Below are positions 39,483 through 48,745 of a stretch of 64,000 nt of DNA, piece after piece. Numbering within the stretch: position 1 is the stretch's first letter; the number at the start of each line of letters is the position of its first letter. Origin of the DNA: Burkholderia sp. IMCC1007 (lineage in GTDB: Bacteria; Pseudomonadota; Gammaproteobacteria; Burkholderiales; Burkholderiaceae). Location: the NCBI RefSeq assembly GCF_027257875.1, contig NZ_JAPVQY010000028.1, forward strand, positions 1 through 64,000, read 5' to 3'. Both the position numbers and the translations under genes were made by a program. A model generated the notes under the pieces. The model was not told the DNA's origin, made no database searches, and saw nothing but the letters and a program-made list of their open reading frames with translations.

Positions 39483-40688
39483 TCAAATTGCGCCGGCCTC
39501 TCGCAGCGCGGCAATCGCCTGCGCGTCGTAGCCGAGGCCGCGCAGCACCTCGTCCGTATGCTCGCCGAGCTCGGGCCCGAGCCAGCGCGTTTCGCCCGGC
39601 GTGTCGGACAGTTTCGGCGTGATGTTCGGCAGCGGAATGTCGGTGCCGTCGGCCAGCTTGAAACGCTGGATCATCTGCCGAGCGATGAACTGCGGATCGG
39701 TGAACATGTCGGCGGCGCTGTAGATGCGTCCGGCCGGCACGTCGGCCGCATTGAGCACGACGAGCGCCTCGTCGATCGTGCGCGGTGCGAGCCATGCGGC
39801 GATCGCGTCGTCGATTTCCTGCGTGCGCGGCACGCGCCCGTCGTTGCGCGCGAGCGCGGGATCGTCGGCGAGGTCGTCGCGCTCGATCGCCTTCATCAGC
39901 CGCTTGAAGATCGGGTCGCTGTTGCCGCCGATCACGATGCTCCCGTCGCGGCACGCGTAAGTGTTCGACGGCACGATGCCCGGCAGCGATGCCCCCGTGC
40001 GCTCGCGCACCATCCCGTACACGCCGTATTCGGGCACGACGCTTTCCATCATGTTGAACACGGCTTCGTACAGCGCAACGTCGACCACCTGTCCCGCGCC
40101 GCCGTTGACCTTGCGATGGTGGAGCGCCATCAGCGCGCCGATCACGCCGTGCAGCGCGGCGATCGAGTCGCCGATCGAAATGCCGATGCGCGGCGGCGGC
40201 AGATCCGGATAGCCCGTGATGTGACGCAAGCCGCCCATCGATTCGGCGATCGCGCCGAAACCCGGCCGATCGCGATACGGGCCCGTCTGCCCATAACCGG
40301 ACAGGCGCACCATCACGAGACCCGGGTTGTCGGCCGACAGCACGTCGTAGCCGAGGCCGAGCTTCTCGAGCAGGCCCGGGCGGAAGTTCTCGATCACGAT
40401 GTCGGCCTCGGTCGCGAGTTGCCGCGCGATCGCCTTGCCGGCATCGGATTTCAGGTTCAGCGTGACGGACTTCTTGTTGCGCGCCTGCACCGACCACCAC
40501 AGCGACGTGCCGCCCTGCTCCGGATGCAGCTTGCGCCACTTGCGCAGCGGGTCGCCGCCGTTCGGATCTTCGATCTTGATCACTTCCGCGCCGAATTCGG
40601 CAAAGAGGCGCGACGCGAACGGCCCCGCGATCAGCGTCCCGAATTCGAGCACTTTGACGCCCGCGAGCGGGCCCTGGCTGGTGCTCAT
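39483..40688 (-). CDS. CaiB/BaiF family CoA-transferase
   Basis: Family III CoA-transferase, which moves CoA between organic acids through a mixed anhydride on Asp. 401 residues from ATG 40688 (GGGAG upstream); the alternative ATG 40703 has none. VLEFGTLIAGPFASRLFAEFGAEVIKIE and ENFRPGLLEKLGLGY are typical. Substrate not predictable. It lies 49 bp downstream of recR on the same strand, so it may be read through from the dnaX-ybaB-recR operon. Confidence 0.9.
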   Translation of the reverse strand: MSTSQGPLAGVKVLEFGTLIAGPFASRLFAEFGAEVIKIEDPNGGDPLRKWRKLHPEQGGTSLWWSVQARNKKSVTLNLKSDAGKAIARQLATEADIVIENFRPGLLEKLGLGYDVLSADNPGLVMVRLSGYGQTGPYRDRPGFGAIAESMGGLRHITGYPDLPPPRIGISIGDSIAALHGVIGALMALHHRKVNGGAGQVVDVALYEAVFNMMESVVPEYGVYGMVRERTGASLPGIVPSNTYACRDGSIVIGGNSDPIFKRLMKAIERDDLADDPALARNDGRVPRTQEIDDAIAAWLAPRTIDEALVVLNAADVPAGRIYSAADMFTDPQFIARQMIQRFKLADGTDIPLPNITPKLSDTPGETRWLGPELGEHTDEVLRGLGYDAQAIAALREAGAI

Positions 40689-40736
40689 GTGTCTCCCTGA
40701 CATGAGGAACGGCGCCGCCGGCCGGCAGCGCCAGAC

Positions 40737-41333
40737 TTACATCGTGCGGCGGTCGAGCATCGCGCGGGCGATCGTGCCCGCGTCGACGTATTCGAGTTCG
40801 CCGCCCACCGGCACGCCGCGCGCGAGGCGCGTGACCGCGAGCCCGCGCGCCTTCAGCGTCTGGCCGAGGTAGTGCGCGGTGGCTTCGCCCTCGTTCGTGA
40901 AGTTGGTCGCAAGCACGACCTCCTTGACGATGCCGTCGGACGCGCGCCGCACGAGGCGGTCGAAATGGATTTCCTTCGGGCCGATGCCGTCGAGCGGGCT
41001 CAGGCGACCCATCAGCACGAAGTACAGCCCGCGGTACGTCATCGTCTGCTCGAGCATGATCTGGTCGGCAGGCGTCTCGACGACGCACAGCAGCGTCGGA
41101 TCACGTTCGTCGTCGCTGCAGACCTCGCAGATCTGCGCTTCCGTGAACGTGTTGCACTTCTCGCAGTGCTGCAAGTGCTCGGTGGCGAACAGCAGCGACC
41201 GGCCGAGCCGCTCCGCGCCCTCCCGATCGTGCTGCATCAGGTGGTACGCCATGCGCTGCGCGGATTTCGGCCCGACACCGGGCAATACGCGCAGCGCTTC
41301 GACGAGCGCGGACAGGGCGGACGGCTGTTTCAT
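40737..41333 (-). CDS. recR: Recombination mediator RecR
   Basis: Works with RecF/RecO to load RecA at gaps. 198 residues: N-terminal helix-hairpin-helix ([17 protein letters not shown]), a four-cysteine zinc finger ([16 protein letters not shown]) and a Toprim domain. Third gene in the conserved dnaX-ybaB-recR order. Confidence 0.98.
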   Translation of the reverse strand: MKQPSALSALVEALRVLPGVGPKSAQRMAYHLMQHDREGAERLGRSLLFATEHLQHCEKCNTFTEAQICEVCSDDERDPTLLCVVETPADQIMLEQTMTYRGLYFVLMGRLSPLDGIGPKEIHFDRLVRRASDGIVKEVVLATNFTNEGEATAHYLGQTLKARGLAVTRLARGVPVGGELEYVDAGTIARAMLDRRTM

Positions 41334-41363
41334 ACGGCGGCAAAGGCGGAACGGACGCTTCGT

Positions 41364-41690
41364 TCAGAACGGCAGCTTGAAGCCCGGGGGCAGCGGCAAG
41401 CCTGACGTCATGCCGCTCATCTTTTCCTGCGACGTCGCTTCGGCCTTGCGCACGGCGTCGTTGAACGCAGCGGCGACGAGATCCTCGAGCATGTCCTTGT
41501 CGTCCGCGAGCAGGCTCGGGTCGATCGCCACGCGGCGCACTTCGTTGCGGCAGGTCATCGTCACCTTGACGAGGCCGGCACCCGACTGCCCTTCGACTTC
41601 GATCTGCGCAAGCTGCTCCTGCATCTTCTTCATGTTTTCCTGCATTTGCTGCGCTTGCTTCATCAGTCCGGCGAGGTTGCCTTTCAACAT
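41364..41690 (-). CDS. YbaB/EbfC family nucleoid-associated protein
   Basis: Small homodimeric DNA-binding protein. 108 residues, Met/Gln-rich N-terminal helix ([19 protein letters not shown]), [16 protein letters not shown] in the centre. Between dnaX and recR as in most bacteria. Confidence 0.97.
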   Translation of the reverse strand: MLKGNLAGLMKQAQQMQENMKKMQEQLAQIEVEGQSGAGLVKVTMTCRNEVRRVAIDPSLLADDKDMLEDLVAAAFNDAVRKAEATSQEKMSGMTSGLPLPPGFKLPF

Positions 41691-41782
41691 GGGAATACTC
41701 CTTCTGATCGTGTGAAACCGGCACGCGGCGCGTGCCGGTCAATGTGTGCGGGCGTGATTGTGCCTGTTGCGGTGCGATTCGT

Positions 41783-43981
41783 TCAATGCAGCGTTGGCGG
41801 CGTCGCGTCCGGCGCCGAATCGGCAAGCGGCCGCACCGAGCCTTCGACGATACGCGCGCCGAAGTCGCGCACGAGTTGCTGGACGAACGGATCGCCGTGG
41901 ATCTCCTGCTCGGCCTCGCGCTGGCGCGCCGCGCGTGCGGCCGCATCGAGCGCCGCTGCGGTGCGTCGTGCGGGCCCGACCTCGACCGCGACCTCGACCG
42001 GCCTGCCGAGCGCGTCGGCCAGCGCAGCCTTCAGTTTCGCGACCTGCGCGGCGTCCGCGTACTGCGGCACCGGCACGGAAAGTTTCAGCGTCGTCGCATC
42101 GACGGCCGTCAGCTCGCTGTTGAACGCCAGCTGATACGCGACGCCCTTGAGCGGCAGCCGGGCGGCCAGTGCCGGCCAATCGCCGTCGAAACCGACCGGA
42201 TCGAGCGCGATCGCGGGCGGCAGCGGACGCGTGTCGACCGATGCGGACGGACGGGCCTCGGCCGGCTTCGGCGCAATGCGCACGTCGTCCGGGCCGCTGT
42301 CGAACACCGGCACGAAGCCGTCGTCGGCCGCGCCGCCGAACATCTCGTCCGCACTGAGCGGCACGTATTCGTCCGGCGGGATGTCCTCCCACGGCGGCAG
42401 AGCCTGACGCGTGTCGGCGGCCTGCGGTGCGCGGGCCGCCGCGCGCGGCGTCGGCACCTGCACGGCGGGACGCGACGCAGCCGGTTTCTCGGCGGCCGGC
42501 TGAGCTGCCGCCGGCTTTGGCGCAGCGCCGGCCCGCGAGCGCTCGGACGACACGCGCATGCCGGCATTGCGCAGCACGTCGAGTGCGGCCGCCGCGCCAC
42601 CGCGCGGCGCGGAACGCGCGGCCGGCGCAGCACGCGGCGCCGGTTCGGCCGGCACATCGACCGCAACCGGTGCGGCCGCAGGCTTCACGGCAGCGGCGCT
42701 TGACGTATCGGCGGACGGCGCAGGCGCCGGACGCGCCGCTGGCGCAGCCGGGGCGACAGCAGCTTGCGGGCGCACTCCCTGCGCAGGCGCTGCCGGCTTT
42801 TTGGCCAATGCCGCCGGCGCGGCAACCGCTTCCGTGCGCGGCGCGGGCACGGCACGCGGCGCGGCCGGCTGGCCGCCGGGTGCACTGCCGGCAGCGACGG
42901 CCGGCTCGAACGCGAGCATCCGCAGCAGCGTCATCGTGAAGCCGGCGTACTCGTCCGGCGCAAGGCCGAGTTCCGCGCGTCCGACCGTCGAGATCTGGTA
43001 GAACAACTGAACCTGCTCGGGGCTCAGCGTTTCCGCGAAGCGCCGCAGGTCGGCCGCTTCCGGCCATTCGTCCAGCACCGAACCCGGTGCGAACTGCGCC
43101 CATGCGATCCGGTGCAGCAGGCTCGCGAGATCCTGCAGCGCGGTGGAAAACGACAGGCTGCGCAGCGACATCTCGTCGGCGATCGCGAGGATCTCCGGGC
43201 CGTTGCCGGCGGCGAGCGCATCGAGCAGGCGCACCATGTAGGTCTGGTCGAGCGCGCCGAGCATGCCCGACACGGCCGCCTCGGTCACTTCGTTCGCCGA
43301 ATAGGCGATCGCCTGGTCGGTCAGCGACAGCGCATCGCGCATGCTGCCCTGCGCCGCACGCGCGAGCAGACGCAGCGCCTGCTGCTCGAACGAGATATGT
43401 TCTTCGCCGAGGATGCGCTCGAGGTGCGACACGATGTGCCCGGCCGGCATCTGCTTCAGGTTGAACTGCAGGCAGCGCGACAGCACGGTGACGGGAATCT
43501 TCTGCGGATCGGTCGTCGCGAGGATGAACTTGACGTGCGGCGGCGGCTCCTCGAGCGTCTTCAGCATCGCGTTGAACGCATGGTTCGTCAGCATGTGCAC
43601 TTCGTCGATCATGTAGACCTTGAAGCGCGCATCGACGGGCGCGTACACCGCGCGCTCGAGCAGCGCGGCCATCTCGTCGACGCCGCGGTTGCTCGCCGCG
43701 TCCATCTCGACGTAGTCGACGAAGCGGCCTTCGTCGATCTCGCGGCACGCGCGGCACACGCCGCACGGCTGCGACGTGACGCCGGTTTCACAGTTGAGCG
43801 CCTTCGCGAAGATCCGCGACAGCGTCGTCTTGCCGACGCCGCGGGTTCCGGTAAACAGATAGGCGTGATGGAGACGCCCGCCGTCGAGCGCGTGCGTGAG
43901 CGCCCTGACGACGTGCTCCTGGCCGACGAGCGAAGCGAAATCCTTCGGACGCCACTTGCGTGCGAGAACTTGATAGGTCAT
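41783..43981 (-). CDS. dnaX: DNA polymerase III subunits tau/gamma
   Basis: Clamp-loader ATPase and replisome organiser. 732 residues: Walker A GTRGVGKTT near residue 45, a zinc module (CETGVTSQPCGVCRAC), the DEVHM Walker B and the SRC sensor (VLSRCLQF). A long Ala/Pro-rich linker leads to the C-terminal tau domain. An AAAAAG run lies at 42795-42800, but it is preceded by C, and the -1 frame stays open past the gene end, so an E. coli-style gamma product by frameshift is not supported. Downstream of ffs, a conserved arrangement. Confidence 0.96.
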   Translation of the reverse strand: MTYQVLARKWRPKDFASLVGQEHVVRALTHALDGGRLHHAYLFTGTRGVGKTTLSRIFAKALNCETGVTSQPCGVCRACREIDEGRFVDYVEMDAASNRGVDEMAALLERAVYAPVDARFKVYMIDEVHMLTNHAFNAMLKTLEEPPPHVKFILATTDPQKIPVTVLSRCLQFNLKQMPAGHIVSHLERILGEEHISFEQQALRLLARAAQGSMRDALSLTDQAIAYSANEVTEAAVSGMLGALDQTYMVRLLDALAAGNGPEILAIADEMSLRSLSFSTALQDLASLLHRIAWAQFAPGSVLDEWPEAADLRRFAETLSPEQVQLFYQISTVGRAELGLAPDEYAGFTMTLLRMLAFEPAVAAGSAPGGQPAAPRAVPAPRTEAVAAPAALAKKPAAPAQGVRPQAAVAPAAPAARPAPAPSADTSSAAAVKPAAAPVAVDVPAEPAPRAAPAARSAPRGGAAAALDVLRNAGMRVSSERSRAGAAPKPAAAQPAAEKPAASRPAVQVPTPRAAARAPQAADTRQALPPWEDIPPDEYVPLSADEMFGGAADDGFVPVFDSGPDDVRIAPKPAEARPSASVDTRPLPPAIALDPVGFDGDWPALAARLPLKGVAYQLAFNSELTAVDATTLKLSVPVPQYADAAQVAKLKAALADALGRPVEVAVEVGPARRTAAALDAAARAARQREAEQEIHGDPFVQQLVRDFGARIVEGSVRPLADSAPDATPPTLH

Positions 43982-44090
43982 CGGGAAATTGTATCAGTAA
44001 CGCTGCGTCGCGCCGACACGCGAAACGGTGCGGAATATGGGCAAAGCGCGGGGAAAACGGAGAGTGACGCAGCGGAGAACGACGCAGAAA

Positions 44091-44116
44091 TAAAAATCGC
44101 CCGGCGAACGGGGCGA
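44091..44116 (-). terminator. Intrinsic terminator of the SRP RNA gene
   Basis: On the minus strand TCGCCC and GGGCGA flank an 8-nt loop and are followed by TTTTTA, directly after the 3' end of the RNA and before dnaX. Confidence 0.75.
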
Positions 44117-44124
44117 GAGGGAAG

Positions 44125-44224
44125 GTGACGAGCCCAACCCTCGGCACTGGCAGAAAACGATTGTGGCTGCTTCGTTCCCGACCTGACCAGGTTCACCGCC
44201 CCACCATGCGAGGAGGCCCGTCAC
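44125..44224 (-). ncRNA. ffs: Signal recognition particle RNA (4.5S, small bacterial type)
   Basis: RNA scaffold of the SRP that binds Ffh and FtsY during co-translational targeting. The conserved apical part is read on the minus strand: the GGUGAACC-type strand, CUGGUCAGGUC, a GGAA tetraloop-like turn (GGGAAC) and GAAGCAGCC. The ends GUGACG and CGUCAC can pair, giving an RNA of about 100 nt. A TAGAAT -10 box at 44230-44235 places the start near 44224. The exact ends are inferred. Confidence 0.93.
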
Positions 44225-44638
44225 GGCATATTCTATCACCGCTTCCAGCCGAATGCGATCGTTTGTTCGCAACAATGCGCAGGATTGCACGAACCGGCGC
44301 GCGATGCGGTCGCACAGTCCGCGCGAGCACACGTATATACAACGGGGTTATGGACAGCGGCTCTTGTATTTCGCGCACAGGCCTCCACCTTCGAAACGCA
44401 CCGGTCGAACGGCGCGTCGTACCCCTACTCGCGAAGCGGCTACTATCGCCGCCCGCAGCAGATAGCAATTTAGGCTAATATGACGCCCGAACGACCCGCG
44501 AGCCGCGGCATGCAGCGCTTACGCCCCTCCTTTCCGGAAAGGCGGAGTGACCTGCCGCAGCGGCCGGCAGCCTACGGCGGCCGGTACCGCTGCAACGCGC
44601 AAGCAGGCAGTCCCCGAACCGTAAGAGGTATTGACCCA
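44225..44638. other. 414-bp divergent gap between ffs and trxA
   Basis: No gene supported. It contains the ffs -10 box (TAGAAT, minus strand, 44235-44230), a TAATAT box at 44476-44481 that could serve trxA, and a perfect 14-bp palindrome CCTTTCCGGAAAGG at 44529-44542 in the trxA leader. Nothing else recognised; no tRNA found. Confidence 0.5.
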
Positions 44639-44965
44639 ATGAGCGAACAGATCAAACACATCAGCGACGCATCGTTCGAACAGGACGTCGTCAAATCCGA
44701 CAAGCCCGTGCTCGTCGACTTCTGGGCCGAATGGTGCGGCCCGTGCAAGATGATCGCCCCGATCCTCGACGAAGTCGCGAAGGACTACGGCGACAAGCTG
44801 CAGATCGCGAAGATCAACGTCGACGACAACCAGGCAACGCCTGCGAAGTTCGGCGTGCGCGGCATCCCGACGCTGATCCTGTTCAAGAACGGCGCGGCCG
44901 CCGCGCAGAAAGTCGGCGCGCTGTCGAAGTCGCAGCTCACCGCATTCCTGGACAGCCACCTGTAA
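44639..44965 (+). CDS. trxA: Thioredoxin
   Basis: Small cytosolic disulfide reductase. 108 residues with the active site WCGPC (Cys33, Cys36) and the cis-proline loop GIPTL. ATG 44639 follows AGAGG; the frame is open further upstream without sense. It lies just upstream of rho, as in E. coli. Confidence 0.97.
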   Translation: MSEQIKHISDASFEQDVVKSDKPVLVDFWAEWCGPCKMIAPILDEVAKDYGDKLQIAKINVDDNQATPAKFGVRGIPTLILFKNGAAAAQKVGALSKSQLTAFLDSHL

Positions 44966-45007
44966 TACCGGCAGTCCCGCGGACGTGTTGTGAAACCGCA
45001 ACACCGA

Positions 45008-45146
45008 CCCCCCCGAGCCACCCCACCGCCGCGCAGGCGCGCATTCCGGGTCCCCCACCGTTAAACCGGGTCTGCCCGGGTGTGTTTTTTAAACCCAAAA
45101 ACCCGCCCCCCGCCGAGCCACCGATCGGCCGCTCAGGCGCGAATCG
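45008..45146 (+). repeat. C-rich direct repeat with 100-bp offset in the trxA-rho gap
   Basis: GAGCCACC at 45015-45022 recurs at 45115-45122, and CAGGCGCG at 45034-45041 recurs at 45134-45141, so two degenerate copies of about 35 bp lie exactly 100 bp apart. Both are preceded by C runs. The C-rich, poorly structured RNA is the kind Rho binds. Between the copies is a hairpin CCGGG-TCTG-CCCGG followed by six T (45066-45090). Function is inferred. Confidence 0.6.
45066..45090 (+). terminator. Short terminator-like hairpin between trxA and rho
   Basis: A 5-bp stem CCGGG/CCCGG, then GTGTG and six T residues. Weak stem, so termination may be partial. It separates trxA from rho. Confidence 0.45.
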
Positions 45147-45154
45147 GCATATGC

Positions 45155-45160
45155 TAGAAT
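45155..45160 (+). promoter_or_regulatory. Candidate -10 box of rho
   Basis: TAGAAT (in TATGCTAGAAT) about 100 bp upstream of the rho start codon; no good -35 at the right distance. The leader after it is unstructured and A-rich, then pyrimidine-rich. Confidence 0.4.
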
Positions 45161-45260
45161 CAAAAAACGTCTACAAGACGCATTAAGTCTCAGAGCGCCT
45201 CCGCTCGCCCTCCTCCCTTTATTTCTTTTCGTCGCTTCTCCTCCCTGGCGGGTTCTCCGT

Positions 45261-46523
45261 ATGCATTTATCCGAGCTCAAGTCTCTGCACGTCTCCGAAC
45301 TGATCGAAATGGCCAACGGCCTGGAGATCGAAAACGCGAACCGCCTGCGCAAGCAGGAGCTGATGTTCGCCATTCTCAAAAAGCGCGCCAAGACGGGAGA
45401 GACGATCTTCGGCGACGGTACGCTCGAAGTGCTGCCGGACGGCTTCGGCTTCCTGCGCTCGCCGGAAATGTCGTACCTCGCGAGCACCGACGACATCTAC
45501 ATCAGCCCGTCGCAGATCCGCCGCTTCAACCTGCACACCGGCGACACCATCGAAGGTGAAGTCCGCACGCCGAAGGACGGCGAGCGCTACTTCGCGCTGG
45601 TGAAGGTCGACAAAGTCAACGGGCAGCCGCCCGAGGCCTCGAAACACAAGATCATGTTCGAGAACCTCACGCCGCTGCACCCGAACAAGCCGCTGTCGCT
45701 CGAGCGCGAAATGCGCGGCGAGGAAAACGTCACGGGCCGCATCATCGACATGATCGCGCCGATCGGCAAGGGCCAGCGCGGCCTGCTCGTCGCGTCGCCG
45801 AAGTCGGGCAAGACCGTGATGCTCCAGCACATCGCGCACGCGATCAAGCAGAACCACCCGGACGTGATCCTGTTCGTGCTGCTGATCGACGAGCGTCCGG
45901 AAGAAGTGACGGAAATGCAGCGTTCGGTCGCCGGCGAAGTGATCGCATCGACGTTCGACGAACCGGCCACGCGCCACGTGCAGGTCGCCGAAATGGTGAT
46001 CGAGAAGGCCAAGCGCCTCGTCGAAATGAAGCACGACGTCGTGATTCTGCTCGACTCGATCACGCGTCTCGCCCGTGCGTACAACACCGTGATCCCGGCG
46101 TCGGGCAAGGTGCTGACGGGCGGTGTCGACGCGAACGCGCTGCAGCGTCCGAAGCGCTTCTTCGGCGCGGCGCGCAACATCGAGGAAGGCGGCTCGCTGA
46201 CGATCATCGGCACCGCGCTGATCGAAACCGGCAGCCGCATGGACGACGTGATCTACGAAGAGTTCAAGGGCACCGGCAACATGGAAGTGCACCTCGAGCG
46301 CCGTCTCGCGGAAAAGCGCGTGTATCCGTCGATCAACCTGAACAAGTCGGGCACGCGTCGCGAAGAAATGCTGATCAAGCCCGAGATCCTTCAGAAGATC
46401 TGGGTGCTGCGCAAGTTCATCCACGACATGGACGAAGTCGAGGCAATGGAATTCCTGCTCGACAAGATCCGCCAGACGAAGAGCAACTCCGAGTTCTTCG
46501 ACCTGATGCGCCGCGGCGGCTAA
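45261..46523 (+). CDS. rho: Transcription termination factor Rho
   Basis: Hexameric RNA helicase. 420 residues: N-terminal helix bundle ([18 protein letters not shown]), cold-shock-like RNA-binding domain ([11 protein letters not shown]), Walker A SPKSGKT near residue 180, Q-loop and C-terminal RecA-like ATPase ([29 protein letters not shown]). No insertion domain. Confidence 0.99.
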   Translation: MHLSELKSLHVSELIEMANGLEIENANRLRKQELMFAILKKRAKTGETIFGDGTLEVLPDGFGFLRSPEMSYLASTDDIYISPSQIRRFNLHTGDTIEGEVRTPKDGERYFALVKVDKVNGQPPEASKHKIMFENLTPLHPNKPLSLEREMRGEENVTGRIIDMIAPIGKGQRGLLVASPKSGKTVMLQHIAHAIKQNHPDVILFVLLIDERPEEVTEMQRSVAGEVIASTFDEPATRHVQVAEMVIEKAKRLVEMKHDVVILLDSITRLARAYNTVIPASGKVLTGGVDANALQRPKRFFGAARNIEEGGSLTIIGTALIETGSRMDDVIYEEFKGTGNMEVHLERRLAEKRVYPSINLNKSGTRREEMLIKPEILQKIWVLRKFIHDMDEVEAMEFLLDKIRQTKSNSEFFDLMRRGG

Positions 46524-46540
46524 GCGCCCCCGCCCGCAGC

Positions 46541-46578
46541 AACGGCCGCCCGCGCGTTTCGCCGGCGGCCGTTTTTTT
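46541..46578 (+). terminator. Intrinsic terminator of rho
   Basis: AACGGCCGCC and GGCGGCCGTT pair around a 13-nt loop, followed by TTTTTT. It stands only a few bases before the MerR-type operator of the next unit. Confidence 0.9.
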
Positions 46579-46583
46579 GCCTC

Positions 46584-46617
46584 AACCTGAACGTGAACGT
46601 ACAGGTTGATCTATAAT
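46584..46617 (+). promoter_or_regulatory. MerR-type operator/promoter for the regulator-exporter pair
   Basis: The dyad AACCTG-N12-CAGGTT (46584-46607) lies directly upstream of a consensus TATAAT (46612-46617). A -35-like CTGAAC falls on the left arm with a spacer of about 19 bp, the long spacing that MerR proteins correct by twisting DNA. Confidence 0.75.
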
Positions 46618-46653
46618 CGCGTCATCCCGCTGACTAATTCCCGCCCTGCCCCG

Positions 46654-47154
46654 ATGCCGAACGACACCTCTCCTTCGCTGCTGACCGTAAGCGACGCCGC
46701 CTCGCGGCTCGGCGTCACGCCCCGCACGCTGAAGTACTACGAAGAGCGCGGGCTCGTCACGCCGTCGCGCAGCGGCGGCCGCTACCGGCTGTACGACGAG
46801 GCCGACCTCGAGCGCTTCGCCCGCATCCTGCGGCTGCGCTCGCTCGGCTTCTCGCTGCACGGCATCACCGAGATGCTCAAGCGCCCGCTCGAAGAAACGG
46901 GCGACGGCCGGCGCCGCTATTCGGACACGTCGCTGCGCGAGATCCGCGCCGGCCTCGCCGAACAGATCGACACGCTCGACGAACGGATCGCGGCCGTCCA
47001 GCGCGAGCTGAAGGATGCCGTCGCGCTGCGCAAGGAGCTGCAGCACGATATCGACTACATCGAACGGCGTCTCGCCGGCGAAAACGCCGATACGCTGATC
47101 GCGCAGCGGCAGGCCGAAGCCGGCACGCGCCGCACGCGCAACGCGCGCACATGA
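46654..47154 (+). CDS. MerR family transcriptional regulator
   Basis: N-terminal winged HTH (TVSDAASRLGVTPRTLKYYEERGL...), then a long coiled-coil dimerisation helix (ERIAAVQRELKDAVALRKELQ). 166 residues from ATG 46654; the frame opens at 46606, but that ATG lies inside the promoter. No metal-binding Cys, so a small organic ligand is more likely. Its stop overlaps the exporter start (ATGA), so it probably controls the exporter and itself. Confidence 0.9.
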   Translation: MPNDTSPSLLTVSDAASRLGVTPRTLKYYEERGLVTPSRSGGRYRLYDEADLERFARILRLRSLGFSLHGITEMLKRPLEETGDGRRRYSDTSLREIRAGLAEQIDTLDERIAAVQRELKDAVALRKELQHDIDYIERRLAGENADTLIAQRQAEAGTRRTRNART

Positions 47155-48707
47155 ACGTCGCGCCCGACCGCTCGCCGCTGTGGAGCCGCGCGAACCTGCG
47201 TGCGGACCTGTTCCCGTGGGCGCTCGCGCTGGTCACCGGCATCGACTATTTCGACAACGCGGCCTTTTCGTTCTTCGCGAGCTACATTGCCGGAGGCATC
47301 AACGCGTCGCCCGACGAGCTCGTGTGGTCGTCGAGCGCGTATGCGGTCATGGCCGTGCTCGGCATCCTGCAGCAGCAATGGTGGGTCGACCGGCTCGGGC
47401 ATCGCCGCTACGTCGCCGGCTGCATGCTGATGTTCTCGCTGGGCGCGATCGCGGCCGCACTCGCCGACACGTCGCTCGAACTCGCGTTCGCGCGCGGCTT
47501 TCAGGGCTATTTCATCGGGCCGATGATGGGCGCGTGCCGGATCCTGATCCAGATCAGCTTCAAGCCGCAGGAACGGCCGCCTGCGACGCGCGCGTTCCTG
47601 ATCATGATCCTGCTCGGCAGCGCGCTTGCACCGATCGTCGGCGGGCTGCTCGTCGCGCATTCGACGTGGCGCGCGCTGTTCGCGTGGACGGCGCCCGCCG
47701 GCATCGCGTTCGCGATCCTCGCGCTGCTCACGCTGCCCGATTCGGGCAGGACGCCCGACGACGAACGCGGCTCCGGGCACTTCTGGCCGTACGTCGTGTT
47801 CGCGCTCGCGCAAGGCGCGCTGCAGATCGTGCTGCAGCAGGTGCACTACCAGCTCTACAGCGGCTCGCCGACGCTGATCCTGCTGACGATCGCAGGGCTC
47901 GGCGCGCTCGCGTGGTTCGCGTATCACCAGTGGAACCATCCGACGCCGCTGGTGCGGCTGCATGCGCTGCGCGAGCGCACATTCCAGGTCGGGCTGCTGC
48001 TGTACATGTTCTATTACTACGAGTCGACGGCTTTCAGTTACCTGACCTCGCGGCTGCTCGAAGGCGGCCTTGGCTATCCGGTCGAGAATGCAGGACGGCT
48101 GGTCGGCACGATGTCGCTGATCTCGGCCACCGCGCTGTTCGCCTATCTGCGCTACGCGAAGCTCGTCACGCACAAGAAATGGTTCGTCGTGCCGGGGTTC
48201 GCGATCGCGATCGTCGCCGCACTGTGGATGACGCGGATGACGCCGCAGGTCGGCGAGGCCGCGCTGATCGGCCCGCTGCTGCTGCGCGGGCTGCTGCTGC
48301 TGTTCATCGTGCTGCCCGTCGCGAACCTGACGTTTCGCATCTTCGCGATCGACGAATACACGCACGGCTACCGGCTGAAGAACATCGTGCGACAGCTGAC
48401 GATTTCGTTCGCGACATCGTCGGTGATCATCGTCGAGCAGCACCGCGTGGCCGTGCACCAGACGCGGCTCGTCGAGCGCGCCAACGTGTTCGAGCCGGCG
48501 TTCCAGCAAACGGTCGACGCCCTCACGCGCAGCTATGCGGCGGCCGGCCACGCGCTGGCGGAAGCGCACGGCCTCGCGATCGGATCGATCGCGCGGATGG
48601 TCGCGCAGCAGGCGTCGTTCCTCGCATCGCTCGACGGCTTCTATTTCCTCGCGGGCGTCGCGCTCGTCGGCGGCCTTTTTGCGGCATGGCAAAAAGAGAT
48701 CGATTGA
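47151..48707 (+). CDS. MFS transporter, 14-helix DHA2 (drug:H+ antiporter) type
   Basis: 518 residues, about 14 hydrophobic segments. Motif A-like WWVDRLGHRRYVAG after helix 2, motif C-like GSALAPIVGGLL in helix 5. Translationally coupled to the MerR gene by a four-base overlap. Substrate unknown; the pairing predicts that the pumped compound is also the MerR ligand. Confidence 0.88.
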   Translation: MNVAPDRSPLWSRANLRADLFPWALALVTGIDYFDNAAFSFFASYIAGGINASPDELVWSSSAYAVMAVLGILQQQWWVDRLGHRRYVAGCMLMFSLGAIAAALADTSLELAFARGFQGYFIGPMMGACRILIQISFKPQERPPATRAFLIMILLGSALAPIVGGLLVAHSTWRALFAWTAPAGIAFAILALLTLPDSGRTPDDERGSGHFWPYVVFALAQGALQIVLQQVHYQLYSGSPTLILLTIAGLGALAWFAYHQWNHPTPLVRLHALRERTFQVGLLLYMFYYYESTAFSYLTSRLLEGGLGYPVENAGRLVGTMSLISATALFAYLRYAKLVTHKKWFVVPGFAIAIVAALWMTRMTPQVGEAALIGPLLLRGLLLLFIVLPVANLTFRIFAIDEYTHGYRLKNIVRQLTISFATSSVIIVEQHRVAVHQTRLVERANVFEPAFQQTVDALTRSYAAAGHALAEAHGLAIGSIARMVAQQASFLASLDGFYFLAGVALVGGLFAAWQKEID

Positions 48708-48745
48708 GTTAAAAGACAGGCTTTGGATTTCCGCACCCCGCCTCC

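Noticed and set aside
42795-42802. AAAAAG slippery run in dnaX, as in the E. coli gamma frameshift
   Set aside because: The run is preceded by C rather than A, and the -1 frame has no early stop; it remains open beyond the end of dnaX. A shortened gamma product would not result.
44225-44638. Possible small ORF or tRNA upstream of trxA
   Set aside because: No cloverleaf or conserved tRNA arms found and no ribosome site with a plausible frame.
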